DNA of 64,000 bases. Source: Oikopleura dioica (lineage: Eukaryota > Chordata > Appendicularia > Copelata > Oikopleuridae). Of this stretch, positions 33,330 through 43,628 are shown one piece after another. The notes below the pieces were generated by a model. It had not been told where the DNA came from. It worked only from the letters and a program-made list of their open reading frames with translations, and did no database searches. The stretch covers positions 11,041,001 to 11,105,000 of the forward strand of contig OU015567.1 in NCBI GenBank assembly GCA_907165135.1. Direction: 5' to 3'. The position numbers and the translations under genes were made by a program. Positions within the stretch are counted from its first letter, which is position 1. Every line of letters starts with the position of its first letter.

Positions 33330-34287
33330 ATGATGCAACCTGTCAGGCCGTCTGATGATTTTCTCGTGCCAAGGCAGTATCCTCACATAATGGTAAGAGA
33401 ACATTATGTAATGGCCTGATTAAAGCTTATTTAACACACTACAGACATTTCCAAACATGGTGCAAAAGAGAGAATCGAAATATCTCGACCCTAACACCTT
33501 CAAAACCACTCCACCAATTTATGTCCGAATTATTTGAAACCTATTTATGCTACTGCTCATTCTGAGTATTCAAAATTAAAGCATTCCTTTTTTGTCAAAT
33601 TTGACGTTCTTTTGAAAATCGCGCTTCAGGGTAAAATACATAAAGACGCCAAGATTTTCCTTCGTTGTAAATCGAGCTGCGCCGCTTTCCATAAGAACAG
33701 ATATTAGTCTTGGATTTTCAGCAGACGAGTTCAATATTGCGTCAAAATCGGTCCTTGAAAGCGGGGCTTTAGGTTTGATAAGGAGATCAGAATCTTCCAT
33801 TTTCCACACACGCGATTCTTTTTCTTTCTTTTTGTCATTTTTCCCGTCGTTTTCACTATTTTTAGTCGTATCCATGATGCAACTGTTACAATATTGGCTT
33901 TACGATGTGATAATAACATCATTCTAGAGAGCGAATGGGGATGACTACTACGCCGGACTTTCAACAGCTTCCATTCTTCCAGAAAGACTCAAGGACTCTT
34001 AAGAAGCAAAATCGAGACTCGTCAATGTTGTCAAGGTACTCAATCAACGAAAAACCATCATTTTAACCGATTCAGGCACAAATCGAGAAGAGAAAGAACT
34101 TCCACAGACGACGCATGCACGACGAAGACAAGGACATTACTTACATCAGCGAGCAAAACAGAAAATTCAACGAGAAAATTGACCGTAGCTACTCCAAGGT
34201 AAGGCTTTTCTTGAGACGAAGTTTTATCATCATTTTTAGTACACACAAGAGATCAAGCAAAACTTGGAGCGTGGAACTGCCATATAA
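33330..34287 (+). CDS. Small protein resembling ciliary CFAP141-type proteins
   Basis: Proposed exons 33330-33392, 33445-33522, 33928-33993, 34076-34198 and 34240-34287, all phase 0, give 125 residues. The N-terminus is Pro-rich (PVRPSDDFLVPRQYPHIM), the rest helical (ASILPERLKAQIEKRK, ITYISEQNRKFNEKIDRSYS) and ends KYTQEIKQNLERGTAI, like the EEE..Y..EL..RGLA ending of several small axonemal microtubule-inner proteins such as CFAP141. The intron 33994-34075 is GA-AG; it removes an in-frame TAA. The donor at 33523 (gtccga) is weak, so the first two exons may belong to a separate 51-residue product ending at 33537. The ciliary assignment rests on a short C-terminal resemblance. Confidence 0.4.
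33576..33875 (-). CDS. Uncharacterised Lys-rich 99-residue protein
   Basis: Single minus-strand ORF: a Lys/Asp/Glu-rich start (MDTTKNSENDGKNDKKKEKE), then a possible small folded part (PLSRTDFDAILNSSAEN, LGVFMYFTLKRDFQ). It overlaps the intron of the plus-strand gene at 33330-34287, an arrangement that is possible in compact genomes. No family recognised. Confidence 0.4.
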   Translation of the reverse strand: MDTTKNSENDGKNDKKKEKESRVWKMEDSDLLIKPKAPLSRTDFDAILNSSAENPRLISVLMESGAARFTTKENLGVFMYFTLKRDFQKNVKFDKKGML

Positions 34288-34297
34288 AAACACCAAA

Positions 34298-34710
34298 ATG
34301 AGCACTGTCAGCTCTTCAGTGTGCGTCCTCAACAAGAAAGAAACGAAGCACAAGGATCTCTGCGCCGTTCGTAAGACTGAAAGTACCGACGTGATTTTCC
34401 ACACTTTCATGTTCGAATTCGACGCTATCAATGTAAGAGAACAAATTGTCTTCCATGGTTTTGAACAAAAATTAAGAGCAGCTCTCTCGACAGGGATGCA
34501 GCGTCTGGCATCTGTTTCTTCGACTCGGACTCAAGAGACAAATTCGAAGATTTGTAAAAATAAGCCAGTGAAAACCTCGACAAAGTCATCCAGAAGTTCA
34601 TCATTAGCAGCGACAATCTTACCAACATCAACAATACAAGCCGCCAACTCAACCATCACATCAGTAAAATTATTGCAATTGATGCTTTCAATTTGTTATT
34701 AAAGCATTAA
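34298..34710 (+). CDS. Uncharacterised protein, about 112 residues
   Basis: Starts ten bases after the preceding stop: MSTVSSSVCVLNKKETKHKD, exon 34298-34432, GT-AG intron, exon from 34477. A coding-like C-terminus (SENLDKVIQKFIISSDNLTN ... RQLNHHISKIIAIDAFNLL) runs to TAA 34708-34710 but is preceded by two in-frame stops at 34555-34563. They are skipped if an intron ending at 34564 is used, with a GA donor at 34535 (30 nt) or a GC donor near 34512. The helical C-terminus resembles small coiled-coil subunits in style only. If unspliced the product is 71 residues, ending at 34557. Confidence 0.4.
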
Positions 34711-34797
34711 TCAACTTGAAAATTACAAAAGTACTGTTTTATTTGTTGCAAAGAGTGCACAGATAATGCAAAGAGAAGTAATTGAATTCAAAATTTA

Positions 34798-35007
34798 TGC
34801 TGAGGGGGGGTGAATCAGATATTTTTTTAAGACAATAAGCTTATTTTTCATTTTCGAGCATTTTCACAATTTAAAATTCCCTTCCTGGTAAAATCCCTTC
34901 CTGGTAAAATTCCCTTCCTGGTAAAACTTTTTTCTTTTACCAGGAAGGGATTTTTACCAGGAAGGGATTTTTACCAGGAAGGGATTTTTACCAGGAAGGG
35001 ACATCCC
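34798..35007 (-). repeat. Right terminal inverted repeat of the 5.1 kb segment
   Basis: Inverse copy of 29868-30073, again with an internal hairpin of TTCCTGGTAAAA units (three one way, four the other). The inner flank carries TGCTGAGGGGGG, CAGATAT, ATAAGCTTAT and CATTTTCACAATTT in the order predicted from the left copy, with scattered substitutions. Confidence 0.85.
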
Positions 35008-35099
35008 ATTTTTTCTAGGGCTGTTATTGACATTTTTCTCTGCGTAAACAATTTGTTTGCATGGTTTCTAGAGCAAGGGTAGGTTCTCGCCTGAGGCGA

Positions 35100-35105
35100 T
35101 ATAAA
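35100..35105 (+). promoter_or_regulatory. TATA box of H2B
   Basis: TATAAA 59-64 bp upstream of the H2B start codon, mirroring the H2A promoter on the other strand. Confidence 0.75.
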
Positions 35106-35163
35106 CGCCGAGGGCAACTCTCGAGGGCGCACTTTGATTTTTCCAAAATCAGAACAGCCAACG

Positions 35164-35508
35164 ATGGCTAGACTCGTGAACAAAAAACCAACAAAGAAGG
35201 AAAAACACAAGCCACGAAGAGCTCGTCGGGAAAGCTTCAGGATCTACATCTATAAACTTTTGAAGCAAACACACCCAGACATGAACATCTCCGTCAAAAC
35301 TATGTCTTGTCTGAACAGTTTTGTAATGGACATCTTTGAGCGCCTCGCGAATGAATCTTCACGACTTGCGAAAATGAGCAATCGCAGTACACTTGCTGTG
35401 GCCGACATTCAAACTTCCATGCAACTTGTTGTTGGCGGCGAGCTTGCAAAACACGGCAATATGCAAGGATATCGGGCAACTAGCAAGTACATGGCAAGCA
35501 AAAAGTAA
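35164..35508 (+). CDS. H2B: Histone H2B, divergent replication-type
   Basis: Intronless, 114 residues from the MARLVNKK methionine. The tail is Lys/Arg-rich and short; the fold reads ESFRIYIYKLLKQTHPDMNI, SCLNSFVMDIFERLANESS and IQTSMQLVVGGELAKHG, the H2B order with many substitutions (GGELAKHG for the usual PGELAKHA). The C-terminus YRATSKYMASKK replaces the common AVTKYTSSK. A TATA box upstream and a perfect stem-loop downstream make it replication-dependent. Appendicularians are known for many lineage-specific histone variants, some restricted to testis or egg; this may be one. Confidence 0.93.
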   Translation: MARLVNKKPTKKEKHKPRRARRESFRIYIYKLLKQTHPDMNISVKTMSCLNSFVMDIFERLANESSRLAKMSNRSTLAVADIQTSMQLVVGGELAKHGNMQGYRATSKYMASKK

Positions 35509-35569
35509 ACTTGGAGTGACCTACCGACGAACCTCACCTAACTGCCAATAACTAACGGTCTGCCAAAAC

Positions 35570-35585
35570 GGCCCTTTTTAGGGCC
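35570..35585 (+). promoter_or_regulatory. Histone mRNA 3' stem-loop (H2B)
   Basis: GGCCCTTTTTAGGGCC: six-base stem, TTTT loop, followed by AACAA. It lies about 60 bp after the H2B stop codon and marks SLBP-dependent 3' processing. Confidence 0.93.
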
Positions 35586-35811
35586 AACAATAATAACCTT
35601 TTTGACAATAGAACGAATTCGATCTCCTCAGTTTATTCGGAAATTATCAGTAGCAGAAATATTTTTTGGCCAGGCGAGAGGAAAATAGGTATCGAAGGGA
35701 CTGTTTTTTCATAGATTTTATCATAAAAATGGAGAATTTGAAATCTCGAGAGTAGATTTTTTTCAATTATGGGCACATTTAGCGCCCTGAGAGAATTATG
35801 AGCGAAAGACT

Positions 35812-37419
35812 TCAGACAGAAATAAATACATAGGATTTGTAGTTGTTGATGTTTCGCTTGAGGATGTCGACACAAGGGCCGAGGACCCGTTCAAAACGGG
35901 ATCTATCCAATCGAACACATTTCAGTGTCGACTTGGCTGTCACCGTTGCGGCGCGCGGTCGATCTGACAGTAATGCCACTTCGCCGAAATAATCGCTAAA
36001 ATATTCAATGAACAATTATCATTTATAACCGCCGTTATTTCAGACAGCGTGCTTCTGTTTAAATGCAGACGGTTACTACTGTAATGTCTCACCTAGGCCC
36101 AAGTGTTCCGACGAGCTTTTCCTCTTCATCAAGAGATACATGCTGTGTAACATCTGCCTGTCCTTGAATGATCATGTAGAATTTGTTGCCTTGGTCGCCT
36201 TGCTTAACAACTTCTTCTCCTGCTTGAAAGATCACTTCTTCCAGAGCATCCGCGATCGTCATTCTTTCCCACTCATCGAGATTCTGTAGGATTTTCACTG
36301 AAGCAATATAATAATTACCGCAAAAATGCCTTTTCTCACCTTTCAATAGAAATTCTTGATACAAAGCCCGTTTCTTCAAATGCGAATTCATCAATATTCT
36401 TCGGTAGCTTTCGCTAAAATTGACACATTTTCACCATTTTCAACAAGGAACTGCACTTACCGATCAATAGCCCAAAGTTTACACTTCGTTATTGCTCTTA
36501 CTGTCGCTGCTCGTGTTCTTCCGTGAATAAGTGCCAACTCACCAAAGGTTCCATTTTCTCCTATGTTTGTAACGTGCTGGCCATTGACGAGAACTTCTAC
36601 CTCTCCGATGTCAATTACGTAGAAATTGTCTCCGATATCGCCCTGGTTCATTATGATATCCCCCTCTAAAAGTCAATAACATTAATTTTTAATAATGAAG
36701 CAAGATCGTACCTGAAACAATTTTCTCAAACATGGCGTCAAAAATGGCACTTCGCTGCTCTTCATCACAAGATCGGAGTAAGGCATTGTTTTGGAATGCT
36801 TTTTCTAGGGCACACATCGTTTTGTAGTCTTTCGGAATCACTTTTTTCTGGTAATTGGCCACCTAAATATTTATAATTTGAGTTGATAGGGCGAGTTTTT
36901 TCACCTCTTCTTCTGTATAAACTTCTGCGGAAATCGCCCCTCTTCTTTTCTGCGGGGTTCTACTCTCTCTCATCTGGCAGGTCTCCATTTCCTCCGTCTG
37001 AGATGCACCTGATGAATATTCTTGAAAAAAATGAAATCAACAATGACTCTTACTTGAGTCGGCTGACGTCGTTGAGTCCATGGAGTTGGAACGATTGAGC
37101 GAGATTTGCTCCAGTCGTCCAAAATAGTCTCTCAAGTATGCAAGTGGGCGCTGTGGCTGCTTCGAGCATAACTCAGCGATTGCATCCTAAAAGCATTCGA
37201 TAAATCCGCGTAAAACGTTTTAAGTAGTATATATATTACTTGTTGAACAATAGTTAACTAAGCCTTGAATCAATAATTTTTTTCTCAAATTATTTTCAAT
37301 TTAAAACGTACCTTCACGATGGTTTGAATATTGAATTCATCTATATACGCAGACGGATCAGCTGTTTCCTGATTTCTGTTCATTCGCCTAAATTTTCTGT
37401 TCTTATTCTGTTTTCCCAT
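35812..37419 (-). CDS. PRKAR1A: cAMP-dependent protein kinase type I regulatory subunit
   Basis: Eight minus-strand exons, 37419-37312, 37186-37054, 37020-36905, 36862-36712, 36665-36461, 36413-36340, 36297-36093 and 35995-35812, give 391 residues (human RI-alpha 381). The inhibitor site [14 protein letters not shown] is the pseudosubstrate of type I subunits, followed by VIPKDYKTM. Two cyclic-nucleotide domains carry [16 protein letters not shown] and [16 protein letters not shown], and the end is [16 protein letters not shown]. The subunit holds PKA inactive and releases it on binding cAMP. The N-terminal dimerisation helices are encoded by exons 1-2 ([19 protein letters not shown]) and are less conserved. 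Alpha and beta cannot be separated. Confidence 0.95.
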
Positions 37420-39080
37420 ATTTTTAACTCTCTCGATATACTATCGCTTTGGACTGCGGGCCAAACCTTACGGGTCAGATGTTAAATTCGATTTTCAAGT
37501 TCGGTTTAATTTGAATAATATTGGATTTGGCGAGATTCAGAATGCGCGGAGCGAATTGCTCGCGTATTTCTACCATTTGAAAATGGAAGAAATAAAATTA
37601 TATTCCCAAATAAAACAAGTGCATGCGTCTCGTTTACAAATGTCAGCCGAACATTCTTCGAGTTCAAATTGAAGACTAGTCACCAATCAAAATATCTGCA
37701 CTTTAAATTTTCGACTCGTGAAGCAATAAAAAATGTTCGACTCAAATTCTACCGTTGTTTTCGAGTAGCTTGGTATCTCCAGATTTCTTTACCTCTTAAT
37801 TTTTCTGAAATTTGAAATGCTCTTTCTCAAAAAATTGAATTTTTCTGAATTTCAACTGCTCTCTTTTTTCTTTATTTTTTTTCGAGAGGTAAGGGCTATC
37901 TCTCGGGAAGGGAACCTGATATGACCAGCGGGTATTTATCGAATTGTCAAAGAAAAAGGGGATGACGACAGGCTTCGGAGTTTAAATTGGATCTAGTGTA
38001 TCTATCCGTCTGAGGAAACAATGGATGAAAGGAGCTCATTGATGACCCTGAATTTCGTAAAATGGATAATTGAGAATTCTAGCGCGACATACTCGACAAG
38101 CGCTCACCTGTGGTCCCGGCATCTACAAGTCAAACCAATTTGCATTCTCATTTCTATATTTTTGACTTTTTTGAACCTGTCTAACTCAAATGAAGAATTG
38201 TATCGCTTGAGAAGTAGATACGAAACCTAGCGGTCGTTGTGAACGAAGACTAGTTCTGCCAGACGACTTTATCAAAATCGCTATAATCAACAAGTTCACA
38301 TGCTTACGCTCATTTTTTGCAGCATGGGAAGAATAAATTTGTTATGCAACAGGGGTGTTAGTATGTTCAGTTCCCAGATGCCAAAAAAGGGGGTGAGGAA
38401 AATTTACATTTTGATTCAGCATAAATACGTTCCAAACCTAAATCTCTGGGCCTGATGGCTTCTTAAATTCTGGCTTGTCATGCTCTATATTTTCAGTCTT
38501 CGTCGAACTGGCTAACTGGCGGTTGAAAGACAGCCCCTTGATCGACCATGCCATGAGCGATACAAAAGGCAAAGTTGAAGGGCGATCGAAAGCGATACAA
38601 AAAAGAGGAAAGTTTCAAGGAAGATCGGTTTTGACGAGCTCGAGCTCCCTGTCAAAGGATACTCGCAGAATGAATTGACGTCACTGGGCAAATAGGGAGA
38701 GGAGGCCCATTGGAAGCCACTTCAACAGGCTAGTCATTCTGCCTCTGAAAAGACACATTTTCAATAAATTAGAAACGCTCTGCGGTCATTGCTCCCTCAA
38801 GATGTTTATAAGACAAACAATAATTTATCGCTATCTTATTGGCAAAAATGAACTCTGAAAAGGACGATAAAAGCTTTCTCTGTATGAAAAAGACGAGAGC
38901 TAAAGAAAATCAATTCGTCGATGCTGCCGATTGGAGGCTTCATACGAGCTGTCTTTTCTTTTATAAATTCGATAGGATATTTTGCCTGCAATATTAAAAA
39001 TTGACAAGTTTCCATTTTCACCTCCTTGATTTCACTTAATCCAGGAGCTTTTCGATTAGATAAATTACTGATCTGATTTA
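37420..39080. other. Intergenic, no gene supported
   Basis: About 1.6 kb. Open frames at 38021-38230 and 38475-38678 have no homologue. Near 38600-38700 a 30-codon piece (KKRKVSRKIGFDELELP) faintly recalls the N-terminus of ribosomal protein S15 but has no ATG or flanking exons; see rejected items. A TGACGTCA motif lies at about 38677. Confidence 0.35.
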
Positions 39081-41331
39081 TTAATGAGAGTTCAGCAGCG
39101 TCGCAAGTTTTAATAAATTTTCAGAACTAAACGATTTAATTCTCTCCGCCTCGTCCCACAAGAAATGACTCGCGTCTTCGAAGAGTTCCAATTTTTCGAA
39201 AGATTCCACTTGGTTATACACGTCGTGATCGTCAACGAGATTTGTCGTATTGAGCTGGAACTTGATCACGTGCGCAATTTTACCATCGGTAAGACAGTAG
39301 CCATAAGCGGATAAGGGAGTGTCCAGTTTGTCCTGGACTCCGAATTCGCGAACTGCCTGGTCGTGCAAAAGTCCGTGGACGATCATTGTCAGTCGACCCT
39401 TGCTCTCGTCGTCTGTCATTTCATCCCTTATTCAGCAGTTAACAGTCGTAAAAATATATGGCGAATACCTGAGAATCGGCAGAAACTTTCTAGCCCTTTC
39501 GCGGTCTTTTCCAAATCTGGTGATGTTGTGCTCCGATGTATCAAACGAAGGAGTAGAAAAATCAGAAATAACTACAAAAACATGATCAATATTGCATTAG
39601 TAAGAAAGGGTTCGAACCGATAGAATTTAAATAAGTTTCGCCATTTGACAAAAGATTCTTTTTCACTTCGCTCTCCCGTTGATTTTTCTCGGTAATCTTC
39701 TTCAAATTGTAAAAGTGATTTTCCACCATAAGTTGAGTTGGGGAGTAGATTTCAAATTCATCGCTAGAGTCTTTTGATGAACTCGCGATCTCGGAGTTTT
39801 GAACAGGATCACTTGAGAAATTTGAAGCAACAAGTTCATCGTGGACTAAAAGTTCGTTTCATGATGAATACAGTCGGTTTCTTTGACGAACCTTCAAGGT
39901 AACAAATCGAGCCATTGACTCGCTTGGGGTAAATCAAATGGACTTTCTCATCGGGCAAAGATGCTGTTTCGTTTTTAGAATTAATGCTTTTCAAGAGCTT
40001 GGTTAGATTGGAGGCGATTGCCTTTGAATAGCGCTCGGGCTTTGCAAGGCCATGTCGTTCGTCCCAAAGCCACGTTTCCTCCACTAAAAGAAAGATTGAA
40101 TTTTGAAATAATAAAGCTTCCCAACCTAGAGAACGCTCATCTGCGTGAGAGCCAAACATATTCGTCTTGTCAATGCTTCCATATTTCGTGTCCAACGGAT
40201 TCCAAACATTCGTCGGCGGATTCACTCCATACTCTCCCCCATCAATTTGCAGCAAAATCCCATTTTGAATAATTTTCTTTGCTCCAGCGACCAATCTTTC
40301 TTCGCGAGCTTGTATTTCTTCCGAAACAAGCACTTTTTTATTCTCCTCTGTGACTCTTGTTTTCGTTATATTCAGCGCCCCAGAAAACGTAGCGATTCCT
40401 TCGGGATGGTTTTTTCTTTCACTCAATTTCGGGAGGGAAAACGACGGGATAACTTGGTAGTCGCGATGGTGTTCCGGAAATGCCTGCCGCTGTAGGTTTT
40501 GTTTGTCTTTGTATCCAGGGATATAATTTTCTTTCAACTCCTGTTCTTTTATCTTTTTACTGATTTCTTCTGTAAACAGCTCCTTTGGCTTCCACTTTTC
40601 TCCAAGCCTCAAGACATTTGGATCGAAGTAACGAGTGTCTATCGGCGCTCCAGTTGCGTGCAAATGCCGAGTTTTGCCCCGTCGAACGCCCATGTACTCA
40701 TCTTCGACTTCATTTTGCTTGTAAAATTCCCACTGGTACTTTTTATTCTTTTTGTCTTCGTCTTTGAAATAGCTTTTTGTCTCCTCAGGCCACTCAAATT
40801 CTTTCGGCAAGTAGCCGAGCTCATCGTCCCGGCCGAGCATGTATTCTGGAGGCATATATTCAAAATCCTGAAAAGAAAAAGGTTGAAAAGGATTATAGAA
40901 GGGAGAAAAATAACCTTGAATCTATAATCGTCGACTGAATCCACCGATTTGTCGTCTAAATTGAGTTGGTCTACTTCAAACGGCGTTCTGTCATTAACCG
41001 AATTCACCGTCTGTTCGATTCTCCACAAGGGCATCTCATTTGCAGGATATCTCGGGTCAATCACTTTATCCCGATTCAACACATGCGAGGATTCAGTGAC
41101 AATGGCTCGTTTGGGAAGATCAGTCGCTCTCTTATGCCGAAGAGTGACTGCAGCTTTCATGTCCCCAAGACGGCCATGTTTTGGGTAGTCTCGGGAGAGC
41201 TTCGTATTCGCGAATTTTTGCTCAGAAGTTTGCTTGACTGGAGCGTCAGAAAGATTTTGTGAAGAGTTCTGAGGCCAAAGGGAGACTTTAGTCCGACGCG
41301 ATATTTTGGCTAACTTTTCTATTCTTATCAT
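39081..41331 (-). CDS. MRPL37: Mitochondrial ribosomal protein mL37-like, long form
   Basis: Six minus-strand exons, 41331-40915, 40867-40126, 40083-39892, 39845-39618, 39571-39469 and 39426-39081, give 675 residues. An acceptor (cattttctcag) sits one base before the start codon. The N-terminus is basic and hydrophobic (MIRIEKLAKISRRTKVSLW), fit for mitochondrial import. The C-terminal part reads LLHDQAVREFGVQ and YCLTDGKIAHVIKFQLNTTN, close to the FQLNTTDL block of mL37; the related mS30/mL65 has a similar but less matching block. Upstream, ATFSGALNITKTR and LLQIDGGEYGV fit the same family. It is over 200 residues longer than human mL37, mostly in the charged first half, so either the protein is extended or two genes are joined here by mistake. 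Confidence 0.65.
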
Positions 41332-41606
41332 TCTGAGAAAATGAAATTAAGTTCGTAAACTTTGATGAATCGTATTTATTAATTACATACAATGAAATCT
41401 TATCCGACAAAACAAAAATGAACATTTTTGAACGAGAAATTGGCAGGGGAAAAGGAAAATGGTTGACTTAAAATGAATGGAAATGAATTGAAGAGATGCT
41501 AAAGCAAATGCTGAATGAAAAAACAATTGTTTTTTTAGTAGGTAATTTAACACGCAAATTAAAGTTGAAACAACACAGGAACATGTAAGAATATTGGAGC
41601 TTGAAT

Positions 41607-43205
41607 TTAGAGAAAGACCTGTTTGAGAATACAAAGGTCCATGAACGGAGCGATCAGGTAATTCGTCGAGAAATAGAAAATGAGTCCTAAAGTGAGAGAT
41701 ATTGGCAGGGCGGGCAAGGGCTTCTTGAAAAAGGCGAGAATGATGAGGGTTGTGCTCAGCCCGACGAGAATGGAGAGAATGCATGCGAGGGTGATGTTCC
41801 AATCGTGCACCTGCGAGGCTTTTCCGACAAGGACACTAAATAAATAAAGAATAGGGTAATTTTCGTCAACAAACCTGTAGAATATGAAGTCGCCGAGACC
41901 AAGCTTGACTCCTTCCCTTCTTTCATCTGTTCTTGCTCGCTGAAATCAAGTTAAAATTATGGAAGAAAGAAAGCGAACACAAACCTCTGATGATCGCTGA
42001 GATCTTGGTTGCCTCACTTGGATTTCTTGTTGAGTCGATGGATCGGAGCTTTCGGCCATTCCAAGCAACGGCGCTAAGAAGGTGCCAGCTTGAGTTGTGA
42101 CCATGATTGTCGGTACTGCCATTCCCGCGCCAGAACTAAAAGAATTTTATTTTCGCAAAGAAGTACCAAAGAAGTACAAAGAAGAAAGGTAAAATTTAAG
42201 CACCTGTAAATGAGAGCGGGGAAGAGCTCATCTTCTCGATCATTCGCCAATTGCAAAAGCATATTCAGCGGCCCATAAGGGCAAAGGACGGCAATCAAAT
42301 CCCAAATGCTCAAAAATGCTAAAATAAGCCATGTTGTCCAGTTAGGTAGCATTTTGATGAAGATCAACGCCATCAAAGCAGCCGAAATTATCAGGTAACA
42401 CTGTTGAAGGAATAGAGGGCCCTTCCAATGGATACAGATGATGCCGACGATTCCAAAGTTCCACATGACTATTCCAAGTGTGACCCAATCCAGGGCGGCG
42501 TTGTTGACTTTCAGGATTTGTTGAAGGTACTAGAAGAAACAATGAGCGTAAGATAACTTTGCGGAAGCTTACAAAGTAGCCGAACATGAAAATCAAAGTC
42601 ATGGTTGAAAAGATTAACCACCCGCCTAGAATCATATTGCACTCGTATTTATATAGCAGGACTAGAACGAAAGTCATCACAGCGATAACAGAAATCATGA
42701 TCAGTGAGTTTGCAACCGTCTGCCAAATGATGGTTCCAGCGCTAGAAAAGCAATCAGGCAAAATCGAACAAATGCCACAGTGGCATTGCCACTTACGGAT
42801 CATCATCAGCAGGGTGAAAAGGCGTGTAAATAAAAGACACACTCTGTTTCTGTTGACCACTGTATGATGATAAGCATTGGACCGAAGCGATGACGAAGAT
42901 CATGCCTAGAAATATTTCAGCTTGAAGCAAGAGAAAAGATTCTCACATGCAGTAACCGGGATGAACAAATTGATTACCGCTTCAGCTCCATATTTGAGCT
43001 CCGTTTCTTGAGCCGATGATGATTCTAAAAGAATGAGCTTCTTATTCTGTTTGAGCAATATTTAGAGCATGCTTTTGGGAAGGAGGTCTTGATTTTTTGA
43101 AATAGCGAATTTTTTTTCGTGAATCATGATTTTTTCTTGGTGAAATTATGAAAAACATGAAGAATTAATACCATTAGAAGACTGATGAGTTCTGCGCGAT
43201 AACAT
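41607..43205 (-). CDS. PSEN1: Presenilin, gamma-secretase catalytic subunit
   Basis: Eight minus-strand exons, 43205-43172, 43024-42947, 42905-42797, 42741-42573, 42529-42204, 42135-41985, 41939-41875 and 41835-41607, give 386 residues. Landmarks: [46 protein letters not shown], the first catalytic aspartate in [11 protein letters not shown], the second in [10 protein letters not shown], and the PAL motif in [15 protein letters not shown]. The protein cleaves Notch, APP and other membrane stubs. The residue before the first catalytic Asp is Trp, not the usual Tyr. The loop between TM6 and TM7 is short. The start is the first ATG after a clear acceptor (gcatttttcag, 43220); coding-like sequence further upstream (43396-43470) could not be joined in phase. 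Confidence 0.95.
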
Positions 43206-43628
43206 GGGCTCACGCTCGGCTGAAAAATGCTTTCAAAATTGAAAGTGGGAAAATATTTGCGGCTTCAAAAGGCAGCTTTTTCAATTACCATTTTCGGACG
43301 TAGATGATTCCGACAGTCGATCAGCTGGATTGAAATTTCTTTGTCTCGTTTGAGCCTACTCAGAATTAAAGATAACACTCACTGTCCAACTAAACCTGGT
43401 CCGGGAGAACATCAGTTCGCCTAACTGGCCCGACAGGACCCGCCGGGTTATCTTCACCTTTCTGTGTCATTCTTTCCTTTTACAAGTGCATTCTACAACA
43501 AAGAAAGTCATGAATATTCAGTATCAATGAGTTTATTTTAATAATAAGGCAGCGCTACTAGCGGCAGATGTGTGAATACGACTAATTGTGAAGGCATGAG
43601 TGTGAGTGAACTAATGATGAATCGTCTG

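Larger units (their letters stand above)
29868..35007. mobile_element. 5.1 kb segment with terminal inverted repeats, inserted between H2A and H2B
   Basis: The ends are inverted copies of about 205 bp (GGG(G/A)TGTCC(C)TTCCTGG outermost). Next to them is a near-perfect direct repeat, atttttct at 29860-29867 and attttttct at 35008-35016, as a target duplication would leave. Taking the segment out would bring the H2A and H2B start codons to about 304 bp apart with both TATA boxes between them, the normal layout of divergent histone pairs. Inside are at least six small genes or gene-like ORFs on both strands, several with GA-AG introns like those of the host; I recognise no transposase, integrase, polymerase or helicase. 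It may be a non-autonomous transposon with captured genes, or an unusual rearrangement. Superfamily unknown. Confidence 0.65.

Noticed and set aside
18015-34563. Reassigned stop codons, suggested by several in-frame TAA and TAG
   Set aside because: Most vanish when GA-AG or short GT-AG introns are applied, and conserved genes in the window end normally at TAA, TAG and TGA.
29868-35007. Endogenous parvovirus-like element, suggested by 5 kb length and hairpin ends
   Set aside because: No ORF is long enough for a replicase or helicase, genes lie on both strands and contain introns, and no capsid-like protein is recognised.
38590-38720. Ribosomal protein S15 pseudogene (KKRKVSRKIGFDELELP)
   Set aside because: The likeness is a few residues around a basic stretch; there is no start codon, no further exons, and an alignment by eye breaks after about 25 residues.
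39606-39620. GGTTCGAACC resembling a tRNA T-loop
   Set aside because: No acceptor stem, D-arm or anticodon arm can be drawn around it; it spans an exon-intron boundary of mL37.
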